From: Chara braunii
Taxonomy: Eukaryota > Streptophyta > Charophyceae > Charales > Characeae
DNA length: 64,000 nt
Reading direction: 5' to 3'
Assembly (NCBI GenBank): GCA_003427395.1
Contig: BFEA01000380.1
Span: 378,559 to 442,558 of the forward strand
The number at the start of each line of letters is the position of its first letter. The first letter of the stretch is position 1. The notes below the pieces were generated by a model. That model saw only the letters and a program-made list of their open reading frames with translations. It searched no databases and had not been told where the DNA came from. The translations under genes and the position numbers were made by a program. Shown piece after piece: positions 54,310 to 64,000 of the stretch.

Positions 54310-55037
54310 GAACACCGCGCGGACTTGCATCGCAAAGCACTCCCTGCCCTGCGTTGTCTTTCGTCCTAATCAGTGACTTGCGGCCACACCAAGCAACTCG
54401 CGACGCAATCAAGCCACGCGCCAATCACTAACTTGTTGCCGCTCGAGCGACGCAAACCATCCGCCTCCACACCACGCACGTCCCCACGTTCACACTGCGA
54501 TCTCCGCGGCATCAGGGTAGGGGCGGAGGATCCATTGGCCACACGACATCTTCATCGCGGTGAGTACCTGTGGAAAGGGTGACTGATTGAATACGACCTT
54601 CGTTTTGAACGCGGATGTGCCAGAGCAATGCCATGTGCGAGGGTGATCCCATTTGTGTGTGTGCGTGTGACTGTGCAAGTGCGTGCGTGTGACCGTGTTG
54701 GTCGCGCCATGTATGTCCGGGTCGACTAGCGTTGTTATCACACGTTTTGTTTGCCTCGTGTGTTTCTCTATCTCCTTCATTGGTTCGTGTACTGCCGTGA
54801 TGTGCGCGCCATTTAGGTTTGCATAGCTTTCACGTGCACTATCGTACGTAGATGTGTCAATGTTTGTGCGCGGAGAAAGTTTTTAATCGGTTGATTGGAC
54901 GCGCCACCCTTGCATGGAAAGCGCGTGTGCAGATCTACAGAGCCACCCCTCCATGGAAAGCACATTAGCAATGCAAGTGGATCTCCGAGTGGTCGACACG
55001 GTTCACAAAAAGACTTCCTGCACCTGACTGGCGGAAG
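54310..55037. other. Intergenic, small repeats only
   Basis: A GTGTGTGTGC-like stretch at 54,655-54,690 and a direct repeat around CCATGGAAAGC (54,903-54,963). No gene recognised. Confidence 0.4.
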
Positions 55038-55655
55038 TGAATCCGCGATTGACAATTTTCGTCTCTCTCCGACACCCCCACGATCCCGGTGACCAGGTTT
55101 GCGACGATCCGGGTGTGTGGGTACACGGGATAGTGCGCCAAATCAGCCGCGCATGTCATGCCCAATGCAAGGTGTGGTCGAGATGAGCATGTTGTCCCTT
55201 GATTCCTTGATTATGATCAGGCGCAAACAACCCGATGGCTTGGCTAGTAGAACGATCAGAAACAAGCAAATAAAAAACCTTGATGCTCGTGCCGACCAAT
55301 CCTCGCGATAGGCATCACATTCACGACCGATCCCATTCAATCACGCCTTTACCACACGATCCAGATCCGTATGTTTTGGGAAAGGAACGATCGCGTCTGA
55401 TCGATCGTGAATGTGATGCCTGTCGCCAAGAGTGGTCGGTACAAGCATCTCGTTTTTTATGTGTTTGATTGTACACAGGGTCGATTGAACGGTTGTTTGC
55501 GACTGATCATAATCAAACCTTGCGTTAGGCATGACATGCGCGGCTGATCCGGTGCACTATCCCGTCTACCCACACACCCGGATCGTTGCAAACCTCGTCA
55601 CGGAGATCGCGGGGGTGCTGGAGAGAGACAAAAATCGCCAATCGCAGATCCAGAG
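55038..55655. mobile_element. Large fold-back element, about 620 bp
   Basis: The left arm (55,038-55,231) contains GTTTGCGACGATCCGGGTGT, GGGATAGTGC, AGCCGCGCATGTCATGC and TTGATTATGATCAG. Each appears inverted in order in the right arm (55,496-55,655). A second inner pair (TAGGCATCACATTCACGA near 55,309 with its inverse near 55,405) extends the pairing inward. Arms differ at scattered positions, and an unpaired block of about 30 bases sits in the left arm. No coding domain. Confidence 0.65.
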
Positions 55656-55790
55656 GAAAACACTGATCTTCACAAAGCGAGACACAGAGGAAAACACTGA
55701 TTCTCACAAAGCGACGTCCATGACATGTCCCAACAGCTCTCACGATGCACCAGGATCGCCAGTGTCCGGGAGAGAGAAAGAGAGAAAAAC

Positions 55791-55953
55791 ACGGATGCTG
55801 GCGAACTTCCCAACCGCCCGGTCTGCTGGCCATCGGGCAACATCGAACCTCGGGTTTCAACGAACCTGGGGAACGGATGCTGGCGAACTTCTACACCGCC
55901 CGGTCTGCTGGCCATCGGGCAGCATCGAACCTCGGGTTTCAACGAACCTGGAG
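55791..55953 (+). repeat. 82-bp tandem duplication
   Basis: ACGGATGCTGGCGAACTTC starts both units (55,791 and 55,873), and both contain CCGCCCGGTCTGCTGGCCAT and CCTCGGGTTTCAACGAACCT. A shorter duplication (GAGGAAAACACTGAT) precedes at 55,651-55,705. Confidence 0.75.
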
Positions 55954-56217
55954 AGCTAACTCTACCGCGAATCCATTCGCACCGCCAGCTTCTTTCAGTT
56001 CCCGTCTGTCTCTGTCGATGTCTCTCATTCTCTCTCCATCTCTTCGTTCGCCTCTATCTCGAACTCTCAGGCAATCCCCAAGTCTCGCATTCTGTCGAAG
56101 TTGGGATCCCGACGAACTTCGTATTTACACCTATCCATTCACATGGCTACGGCCTTGGTGCTGCCGTTGGATGTACGACCTTCCGAACTTGTCATATCGT
56201 GCAATCGGACAACGGAA

Positions 56218-57000
56218 GAAGTTCGGATCCCGGCGAACTTCTGATGTTGTGTGAGCACGCGGGGCAACCCCAAACTACAGGCACAGTAGAGGATATATGA
56301 ATTGGCAAAGTCCGCCGGAATCCGAACTTCAAGAGACCACGACCCTGCTGGTTCTGCCGGGATCCGGGCTCCCCTGCCGAATTCGCACACCGGTAGTCTC
56401 TTGAAGTTCGGATCCCGACGGACTTTGCTAATTCATATTTCCTCTAGTGCGCATGCAGTTAGGGGTTGCCCCACATATTCGCACAACAACAGAAGTTCAC
56501 CGTAATCCGAACTTCAGATACCGACAGCGGAAGAAGTTCGGATTCGGGCGAACTTCTTGAGTTGTGCGAAAACGCCGGGCAAACCCACACCGCAGTCACA
56601 CCAGAGGATATTGAATAGGCGCAGTACGCCAGAATCCGAACTTCAAGAGATTGTGGGCCTGCGGGTTCGGCTGACAGTCGGCAGACAATTATCTTTGTCT
56701 TTCATGCACTCCCGGGAAGTCCGGATCCCTGCGAACTCCAGATTCCCACAACGGAAGAAGTTCAGATTCCGGCAAACTTCTGCTGTTGTGCGAAAACGCC
56801 CAGCAACCCCGAACATCTTGAACACCAGAGGATATTTGAAAAGGCTTAGTCCGCCGAAATCCGAACTTTCCACAGCTGACGAAGTTCGAATTCCGGCAAA
56901 CTTCTATTGATGTGCGCATGCGCGGGGCAACCCCAAACCACAGGAACACCATATGATATTTGAAAATACTTAGTTCGCCGAAATCTGAAACTCAGCAAAG
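56218..57000. repeat. Five-unit array of a 115-bp repeat bounded by the 24-bp palindromic word
   Basis: Units at about 56,218-56,330, 56,403-56,515 (inverted), 56,533-56,643, 56,758-56,870 and 56,880-56,990. Each reads palindromic word, TGTTGTGCGAA, GGGCAACCCC, CACCAGAGGATAT, TGAAT, then AGTCCGCCG(G/A)AATCCGAACTTC. Each unit therefore has inverted ends and resembles a very small MITE. One unit lies in the opposite orientation, so two units face each other around a GGGATCCGGGC spacer. Confidence 0.7.
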
Positions 57001-57547
57001 TGAGGGCCTGCGAGTTCGGCGCACAGTTGTCTATCACTCTAACGCACTCTTCGGAAGTCCGCACAACTTCAGGTTCCCACATTCCGCAGGACATGTATGG
57101 GGGGCCGTTGCACTGTGCATTTGGACATCGACGGGGTTCGTGCAGTTCACTGTGTTCCGAAGCGAAATCACCCAACCGCCAAGCTCGAATCAGCTGTTTG
57201 AACGATTGTGGCTTTCGAGACCGAACTTCGCATGTGGCGTTGCTGGATGACACGCAAATCGGGGTTGATGGCGGACTCCGGTTTCAGGGCAGACCAGGTG
57301 CCTCCGCGGTTTCACAGACCATGCAAGAACGAATCCTGGCGGAATCCTGTAGTCAGGACTCCGGCGAACTACACATTCAGGCGTCTTTGGAGTTCCGACT
57401 GTGGATTTTTTTCGCCCTCTAGAGTGAAACAACAGCGCAAGATTTTTGTCGCCCTCTGTAGTGCAACAACAGCGCAAGAAAGAGTTTGTTTACGAGTGCC
57501 TGTCATTTCGTGTGCGTGCGTGGTGTGTAGGGTGCATACTGTCGTCG

Positions 57548-58453
57548 ATGCCGTCGACAAACACGACCATGAGTCCCGAGACCCACATGCGTTTAGCAGC
57601 ACCGTTCCCTCCTTGTGCGAGATCAATGCGGCGTATTGACGGTCAAACTTGCATCAACGGAGCCGCTGCGGAGGACTTCGATGAGGACCCGTGGATGACC
57701 GTCTCCCCGTACACGGACCGGCATCTTGACCGTTGGAGCGATGCCACTTGGAAAGCGATGGAGAGTGGCTGCTCTTGGGCGAGCGATTACAAGTTCGCCA
57801 GTATGTTGGAATTCGGTGACCTCATCGCACTGCCAGACGGTGTTCTCGAGCGCAAATTCCTGAACCATGTACGAAAAACAGTGCGCTGCATCAGCCGCCA
57901 TTGCAGTCGTCTCGACTGCGAGTGCATCACTTCTTCGCCTCGCACTTGGGGAAGTTCTGGGAAACAAGAGTTGCTGGACTGCGCTCGTCATTGTTCGTTC
58001 TTGGAGCAGTACCCGCTCCGCCGCCCCGGGATTCGTCCTCAAACCGTGTCATACTGCGGCGTGCGGTTGTCCATCACCGGATGTGCCTTCGCCAGAGTGC
58101 TATGTGCCGCCACTACGAACAAAAGCGAAAAACTCGTCGATGCAGTTGTGCGTGTGTCACGGAACGAGGTGTCAATCGTGGCAGAAGGCGGAAGGCCGGT
58201 GTACAGGTTTTCACCGTTGCGGTACCACGGTCCGAAAGGCTGGTCAGATTTGATAATAGCAGGCCAGGTCGACGATTTTACATTGTGGCGTGAGGTTGAA
58301 GAGAAAGTGTCCCAAATACGAGACTGTATAGGGAATTCCCTGGCACGACCGGGCATGTTCGTCAGGATGAAATACATGTCCGTGTTTTCGGAGAATGCAA
58401 CAGCCGAGGGGCCGCAGATCCACGTGTACGGATCATCAATGAATGCCATGTAA
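57548..58453 (+). CDS. Open reading frame of unknown family, paralogue of 44,017-44,957
   Basis: 301 codons from the ATG of MPSTNTTMSPE; the frame is open further upstream but has no earlier ATG. It shares FDEDPWMTV, YKFASMLEFGDLI, KQELLDCA, YPLRRPGI, VSYCGVRLS and FVRMKYMSVFS with the minus-strand pseudogene at 44 kb, and here the sequence is unbroken. It has no signal peptide, membrane segment or catalytic motif that I recognise. The paired cysteines (DCEC, YCG, RVLCA) could bind metal. In the other copy the gene sits beside a transposase-like pseudogene; here no transposase is nearby. It may be an accessory gene of a DNA transposon or a repeated lineage-specific gene. Whether it is expressed is unknown. 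Confidence 0.55.
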   Translation: MPSTNTTMSPETHMRLAAPFPPCARSMRRIDGQTCINGAAAEDFDEDPWMTVSPYTDRHLDRWSDATWKAMESGCSWASDYKFASMLEFGDLIALPDGVLERKFLNHVRKTVRCISRHCSRLDCECITSSPRTWGSSGKQELLDCARHCSFLEQYPLRRPGIRPQTVSYCGVRLSITGCAFARVLCAATTNKSEKLVDAVVRVSRNEVSIVAEGGRPVYRFSPLRYHGPKGWSDLIIAGQVDDFTLWREVEEKVSQIRDCIGNSLARPGMFVRMKYMSVFSENATAEGPQIHVYGSSMNAM

Positions 58454-60002
58454 TGCTTCGGTTCACGACCTCGTCCACGGGAGGGTCCGCACATCACTAC
58501 ATCCGGAGGGGTTGACGGGCCTCGTGTTTGAAGGAAAAGGAGCACGAGTTGTGGGAGGCATGTGCGTGGCAGGATATGGCAGATATGAAGCAGCTTAGAT
58601 TGGTTTGGGAGGCTGCCCTTGCTAGTAGACGCTTTGCCGAGTGTGTTCGTAGTGTGCTACGCATGAGAAAACGGTTTTTTTTTGTCTTAGTGAAAACAAC
58701 GTAGTTTGTTTCGCAATGTGCGTCCGACCTGAAACGTTCGCATGGATACATGCTGCATCTTCGTGCGTCCGACGTTAAAACTTCCGAGTGTATTCCTGGT
58801 GTGCGACGCGTGACAGATTTTTCTTTTCCGTACTGACAACGTCGTCGTCTGTTTCGCAATGTGCGATAGCCTCACAAGTTCGAATTCACCTATCATGTGA
58901 GTGGGGGGTTCATGGGTCGTCCTTGGATTTAATAACCACACGATTTCGTTTCGTGCCTGTCTTTCACCGTCTCTCTCTAACGCACCGTCCTAAAGTTCGG
59001 ATCCCGGCGGACTTCGTGTTTCTGGCTGTACCTTCGAGTTGTGCCAAACAGTCGGCCATTGTCTTTACGCATTGCCAAAAGCACTCCTAGGGCCTTCTTG
59101 TTGGATCTGGATCTGTTTCGAGCAGAGTTTCGCACTCCAGAAACAGACTACCCCTCCAGTTCCCGCAGGTTAACAGTTGTTCGGGCAGTCGTTCGCAATG
59201 CTGAAACGCAATTGGGGCAAGTGTCGGGGGCTGTCTGCTGGGGACCGGGGGTCGAAGAGCCGGGGCGTGTTCGTTGGGCCTTCTTGTTGGTTCTGGATTT
59301 GTTTCGAGCAGAGTTGTTCGGGCAGTCATTCCTGATGCTGAAACGCGACTGGGGCAAGTGTTGGGGGCATTGTGCTGGGGACCGGTGGTCAGAGAGGCGG
59401 AGCATTGCGATCTCGCGGCGTTGGCCGTCCATGATGCTGCCCGACGAATTCGTCAAGTTCGCCGGGGTCCGAACTTGGCATCAACGCCGAAAACGGACCT
59501 CATTGAGTGCGGATGCTGGCGGACCAGGTTGTGCGGTGACAGGGTGTGAAAAACGGTTGGCGATTTTCTCAACTTCGCTCGATTGCGGATTTCTCACAAG
59601 CCTGAGCACGACGTGACAAAGTACGGATGCCTACGAACTTGCCGTTTGTTCATGTAGTCGACTGTCATGTTTGTGCGCTGTTGGCACACCTCGGTGTGCC
59701 TCCTTGTTAGATCGGCGCTTGTGAAACGCACAGTCCACCGTCCAACATACCGTGTCAAAATCAGTGACTGCATTTGTCATCGTGTGTCGTCATCACACCC
59801 CGCCAAATTCTTGCAAATTTGTTTGCTTCGCCGAGACCCTGATGTTGGTGAAGATGCCTTTTTCGTTGGTTGATTCGCATGCCGATATCGTTCATGTGCT
59901 ACGGCATGTGGGTTTCTGGAAAACGGACCTCTGTACTGGGGTGGGTGATTTATGTTGTCCGTGTGTTCGGTTGTTTTTGTGTATTGGACCAATGCAAACA
60001 AA
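58454..60002. other. Intergenic with a tandem repeat, no supported gene
   Basis: A repeat around GCCTTCTTGTTGG, TTTCGAGCAGAG, TGTTCGGGCAGTC and TGCTGGGGACCGG occurs twice (59,091-59,240 and 59,279-59,392). Three copies of the palindromic word are present (58,992, 59,454, 59,616). A shared phrase GTGCGTCCGAC occurs at 58,718 and 58,763. I see no gene. Confidence 0.45.
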
Positions 60003-63000
60003 ATGTCGGCGTCAAGAAGCGAGGAGCAGCCGACCGGGACCTCAGGGAGGGAATCGCGGACCACCAAATCGTGGTCCTATCAGGCACATACGAAATGGTT
60101 CGTCGATTGGTGCTGCCAGGATAAGTCCCAGCCTACCAAACCTCCGTGCGGTCCTGTTATTTTTCTCGAGGACAAAAGACGGTGTAGGGTTCTTGGGACG
60201 GTGGCCGGATGGCACGCTGCTAAAAAGGATAACACGCAACATTTTGAGTTGCACACTGTTTACAGTGCGAAGGGCGACGTTGTTGTCAATTCGAAAGGGG
60301 CGGTTTTGTCATTCCATTGCTTCCAGGGGTTTGGGGCGGGGGCTGTGAACACGCCTTTCTACCAAGATCTTGCAGTGGGGGGTATTGTTTCGGCTCGGGA
60401 GTTTTTTGACTTGCTGGAGCAGAGGAACGTCGACCTGGAGGATCCCTGCAACGTTCGAGGCCACCAAGAATTGTCGCTGCCTGTACAGATCTGCACCGGG
60501 TTCGAATCCAGCGGTGCTCCCACGGAAGGGGGAGATTTGGGTTCCGGTCCTTCTTCGCAACTCGGTCGGGGCGAGGCCCGTGGTCGCTTCGACGACAGCG
60601 ACGACAAAGAACAGGATCAGACGCGGTCTTCCCCTCTCATGCGGGGAGATCGGTCTGTCCTGAGCATTCCTGGGGTGGAAGTGCACACCCCGGTTCGCGA
60701 ACGGTCGACCGGGGGGGAAGAGGAGGGTGTGCAGCAGCCTGCGTCTAAGAGGAGGGGGAGCCTCAGGAAGGGGGTACGGGGTCCGCAAAGAAACATAAGG
60801 CAAGGACCCCCCAGACGACGGGGGCAAAAAGGAAGGGAGTCGAGGGGCAGGAGGGCACATCGGGTCGGAAACGCCCGGCATCGGTGCAGAAACAAAATCA
60901 GGCAGGTGCTGTCGAGCCGAAGGGTCCCATCGCCGTCGACGCCGTGTACTTCCTGGAATGGAAAGACGGTGTGCGGACAAAGCAGGAGTTCTTCATCAGC
61001 CCATCGCATGTTGTCGACATCGGCGACTGGGAACCGTCCTACAACCAACGGTCGTTGGATCCTGTGCACACGCAGATCATCATTGACGCGATGATGACGA
61101 CGTTCACGCAAGCTAAGAAGACGTACGAGTTGCCTACCCTGAAGCTGGCGCCGCTAGCGCTGGAGAAACCGAAGCCGGGCGTGCGGGCTGATCGTCTGAA
61201 GCCGGAGGACTGGAAGGACAACCTCGCAGACCAATACTATTAATACACCGTTTTTGGACAGCACAACGCGGCTGCAGCCAAGTCACTGTTGGGCACGGAC
61301 GTCGCATTGAGGTACAACTTCGACAGGTGGCCTGCACGTATGGTTTACTTCTCGGACGACGAGTTCGATGGGTATTTTCTGGTCAGCTCGGAGGACAACA
61401 TGAAGGACTTGAAGGCGCCTCCTAGACAGCTGAAACTATCAATGAAGGACATTCGGTGGCTGTGGAAAGAAATGGGTTTCCCAAAGGCTGTCATTGGGAA
61501 CCCCAACGGAAAACAAGCGCAGGTGAAGACATGGCGTGAGTTCCGTTCGAAGGCGCTTCACAAAACGCCTTGCAACCACTTGTGGCTTCTCGCTGATGAG
61601 AAGGGCGAGGACAATATTAACAAGCAGAACGCTGCCCTTCGCTCGTATTTTCCGCTAGTGATGGCTGGCAAGAGCGCGTGGGAGCTGGGTATGGAATTTT
61701 TCGACAGGTGGGAGATGGGGAGACTTCTGGCACCCGAGGGGGCCAAGTGGATCACAAGGAAAAGGAAAGTGCGGGGCGTCCGGCCCGGCGTTAGCCACAT
61801 TGAAAACGACAAGTTGGGGCGAAAGGAGGTTGTCTACAACGTCCCCGTCGACGCGCCCCAAAAGAAAGGAAAGAAGGAGAAAGAGCTTGGCGATTGGTTT
61901 GTCTAGGTCACCGAGCCGGATCCGCACTGCTGGAAGAGCGTGGAAGCCCTTACCGACAACAAGAAATGTCGGTTGCTAAAGAAGGTCCTCAACTGCGAGG
62001 TTGTGTGGGTGCAAACAGGCTCCGCATCATTGGCGAAGCAAGGCAAGCTCGGAGTTTAGGAAGCGGTGCACCTGCTCAAGTGCGATCGCATCTTGGTGCG
62101 ATTGTGAAACTACTATCAATTTGTGCACGAGAACCGGCCGGTCGCTGATTGGACACGTGCGTATCCCTTCCTGAAGAAGCGGGAGTCGATTTTGGCGGAG
62201 TTCGAAAAGCAGGGAATGGATGCCTCATTGTGGGACGGGAGCAAGAAGCTCGTCGGTGACGCCTCGCTGTTCAAGGAGTGTCCGCCATACATGGGGTGCG
62301 AGGACGACAAAACGATCAAGGCGACGGAGAAACTCGCCCGAAACAAGAAGTTGTCCGCCGACTGGAAGAACAAGGTCCTCTCTGTGCTGACGGGCAGTAG
62401 GGCGAAGAGCATGGAGGTGGCGCTTGCCGAAGGCGTGGTGCATGTTCTGTGGAAAGACACCGGGGAGGTGACATCGATTGCCCCGTTCGGCGTTGACCCT
62501 CTGGAGGCGCAGTTGAGGGTCGAGGAGTTGGAGAAAGCGGTTGGGACCACCAAATGCCACATGTGCGTTCTCGATCTGTGCGAGCCGGTGGACTTCAAAC
62601 TGTGGACCCCGAAAGCATTCGAGAGTTTGAATTCCCTCCTGGAGCAATTGTTTTCGTCGCACTGGACGGTCGTCGCTTTTGTCCCTCGCCAATAGGACTA
62701 CTCCTTCATGACTAGCCTGCGCCATCTGCCCGTTGTGAAGGCAATGGCAGGGAAGTGGGTCAGGAGGACGCAACATAAGAAAAGTTTCGCAATGGGGAAC
62801 AACTTGTACTCGGATGACGACCGCATGTACATTCTCTTTAAAGGTGACGATTTGCGGGAGAATACATGTGTCATCTACGATGCTAGGTTGTCGGCAGGTG
62901 ACGCAGCGGCTGTCGGGGTGCATCAGAAAGTGACCCCGACAGACATATCGGAGATTCCCTTCGACCCTTGTGAGTGGCCGTCGGCCATGCCTGGAGGCTA

Positions 63001-63878
63001 GAGTTGACAGGAAGGTCTACAAGGACATGGAGCGGAACCCTGCACAATTGGCCCATCTGCTGGAATTTCTGTGCAAAAAGGGGGAGGGAGTCATGTTCCT
63101 CGGCAAGCCGCACGCTCGAGTGGTGTGGGAGGTTTTGAAGAGCGGCCAACACGTGGTCGCGATGGAAGGGAATTCTGAGTTGTTGCAATACATGTTGGAG
63201 TTCCTCAAAAGCGAGGTCAACTCTGGAGCCAGCCGCTGCGAGTTCGTTTCAAGGCCCGACAAATCAACACGTGTTCGGGAACCGTCCACGGACATGTGGT
63301 TCAAGTTGAGCGACCGGAAGAGGAACAGGATCTACGAGTTCCTCTTTTTGGAAATGCGGCCTAGGAGGGACAATGACGCCGAGTACATGCACCGCAGGAA
63401 CACATGTTGGCATTGCTAGACAACTACCACGACGCCTCACGCAAGAACGCAAAGAACTTCCTCGACCGGCTTGAGTGTTTGTAGCGAATCCGAGCAGGTG
63501 CTGAAGCTTGAGAGTTATGGTGCCTTAATCTTCACGGACGACGAGGCGGAGACAGGCGTTGTTTTCGACACCGCGACACCAGAGGAGGACAGCGACAACG
63601 AGGACATCGACATCGATTACCGTCCTGCTCCGGTGTTTCATGCCCCTGGCTCTTCGTTGGCAGGTCCCTCAACAAGCCAGGCCACCCAGGCGTCGCCTGT
63701 CCTGAAGTACACCCCGGGTAAGACCCCGAGTAAGCTGACGGCGAGACTGACGCCTCGGCATGCCGCCCCGCCTCCATTCCGTCCCGGGAGTTCGGTTCCG
63801 CTGCATCATCCTTCTCGCAAGGATGATGCCCTTCACTTCGAAGGGCTCGACCACACTCGGTCGAGCGAGGCGGACTGA
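60003..63878 (+). pseudogene. Long decayed coding region of unknown family
   Basis: Starts at the ATG of MSASRSEEQ. The first 250 codons hold a folded-looking part (KWFVDWCCQDKSQ, FQGFGAGAVNTPFYQDL, AREFFDLLEQRN) followed by a Lys/Arg/Glu-rich linker. One base seems missing in a G run near 60,755. The next frame reads VYFLEWKDGV, QRSLDPVHTQIIIDAMM and, after TAA at 61,241, TVFGQHNAAAAKSLL, then RYNFDRWPARMVYFSDDEF and DIRWLWKEMGFPKA. Stops follow at 61,904, 62,057, 62,105 and 62,693, and frame changes at about 62,998 and 63,420. The end is acidic then Pro/Ser-rich (EDSDNEDIDIDY). The LDPVHTQ and GQHNAAAAK pair faintly recalls ParB/sulfiredoxin-type domains; this is speculative. About 1,290 codons in all. 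Probably a lineage-specific repeated or mobile gene. Confidence 0.55.
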
Positions 63879-64000
63879 GGCCATGACATGATATGGCACC
63901 CGGGAACAATCCAGCCAGCAATCGAGAAGGGCGAGTGGATCATGGCGCTCATCAACGACCAAGGGTTGTGGCAGCCATTCCCGCGGTAGTCGAAGGCGGA
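63879..64000 (+). other. Window end, possible continuation of the decayed gene
   Basis: In one frame WHPGTIQPAIEKGEWIMAL is readable, then a TAG. It may belong to the same decayed coding region, but too little is present to tell. Confidence 0.3.

Larger units (their letters stand above)
48513..59640. repeat. Dispersed 24-bp palindromic word, more than 20 copies
   Basis: Consensus arms GAAGTTCG and CGAACTTC around a GATCCCGG core, found in both orientations and with various decay. Approximate starts: 48,513; 49,054; 49,508; 50,308; 50,851; 50,968; 51,454; 51,570; 51,697; 56,098; 56,218; 56,307; 56,403; 56,492; 56,533; 56,620; 56,716; 56,758; 56,848; 56,880; 56,970; 58,992; 59,454; 59,616. Some copies are the ends of the MITEs listed here; others stand alone. 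Confidence 0.75.

Noticed and set aside
1-63878. Non-standard genetic code with TAA/TAG as Gln
   Set aside because: Several stops do fall at Gln positions, but TGA stops are equally common, frameshifts coexist, and one Gln-to-TAG difference is polymorphic between the two units; pseudogene decay explains all.

Overview
This window looks like repeat-dominated nuclear DNA of a large plant or green-algal genome. A charophyte such as Chara is my best guess, from the style of the retroelement proteins and the draft, N-laced assembly; this is inference. There is no bacterial-style operon, rRNA or tRNA gene, and I could not recognise a single conventional host gene. Almost everything is mobile DNA in various states of decay.

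Positions 1-37,696 hold a giant Ty3/gypsy-type LTR retrotransposon in tandem form: a 5'-truncated unit (internal region 1-12,991), an LTR (12,992-17,067), a complete internal region (17,068-32,112) and a second LTR (32,113-37,696). LTR to LTR the element spans 24.7 kb. The internal order is primer site complementary to tRNA-Asp, leader with splice-like sites, Gag1 with a CCHC knuckle, in-frame UAG, protease, U UUU UUA slippery site with RT in the -1 frame, RT, RNase H and integrase, then a second Gag-like protein (Gag2) behind a splice-acceptor-like site. A 5-kb non-coding tract follows, containing four U6 snRNA-derived repeats, and then a polypurine tract. The LTRs carry an array of hairpins with a constant core and complementary variable arms. 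Both units share several disabling mutations, and long stretches carry N at the same offsets, so part of their identity may come from assembly.

Positions 37,697-48,150 are a graveyard: a Mutator-like MITE, a second and unrelated gypsy pol fragment interrupted by a poly(A)-tailed insertion, a 155-bp tandem duplication, and on the minus strand a decayed DUF7869-like transposase with a neighbouring pseudogene whose paralogue is an open reading frame at 57.5 kb.

Positions 48,150-60,000 are dense in fold-back elements, MITEs and a 24-bp palindromic word (arms GAAGTTCG and CGAACTTC) repeated more than 20 times in both orientations. A 233-base gap lies at 53,526-53,758. The right end (60,003-63,878) is a long decayed coding region of unknown family, probably another mobile or lineage-specific repeated gene.
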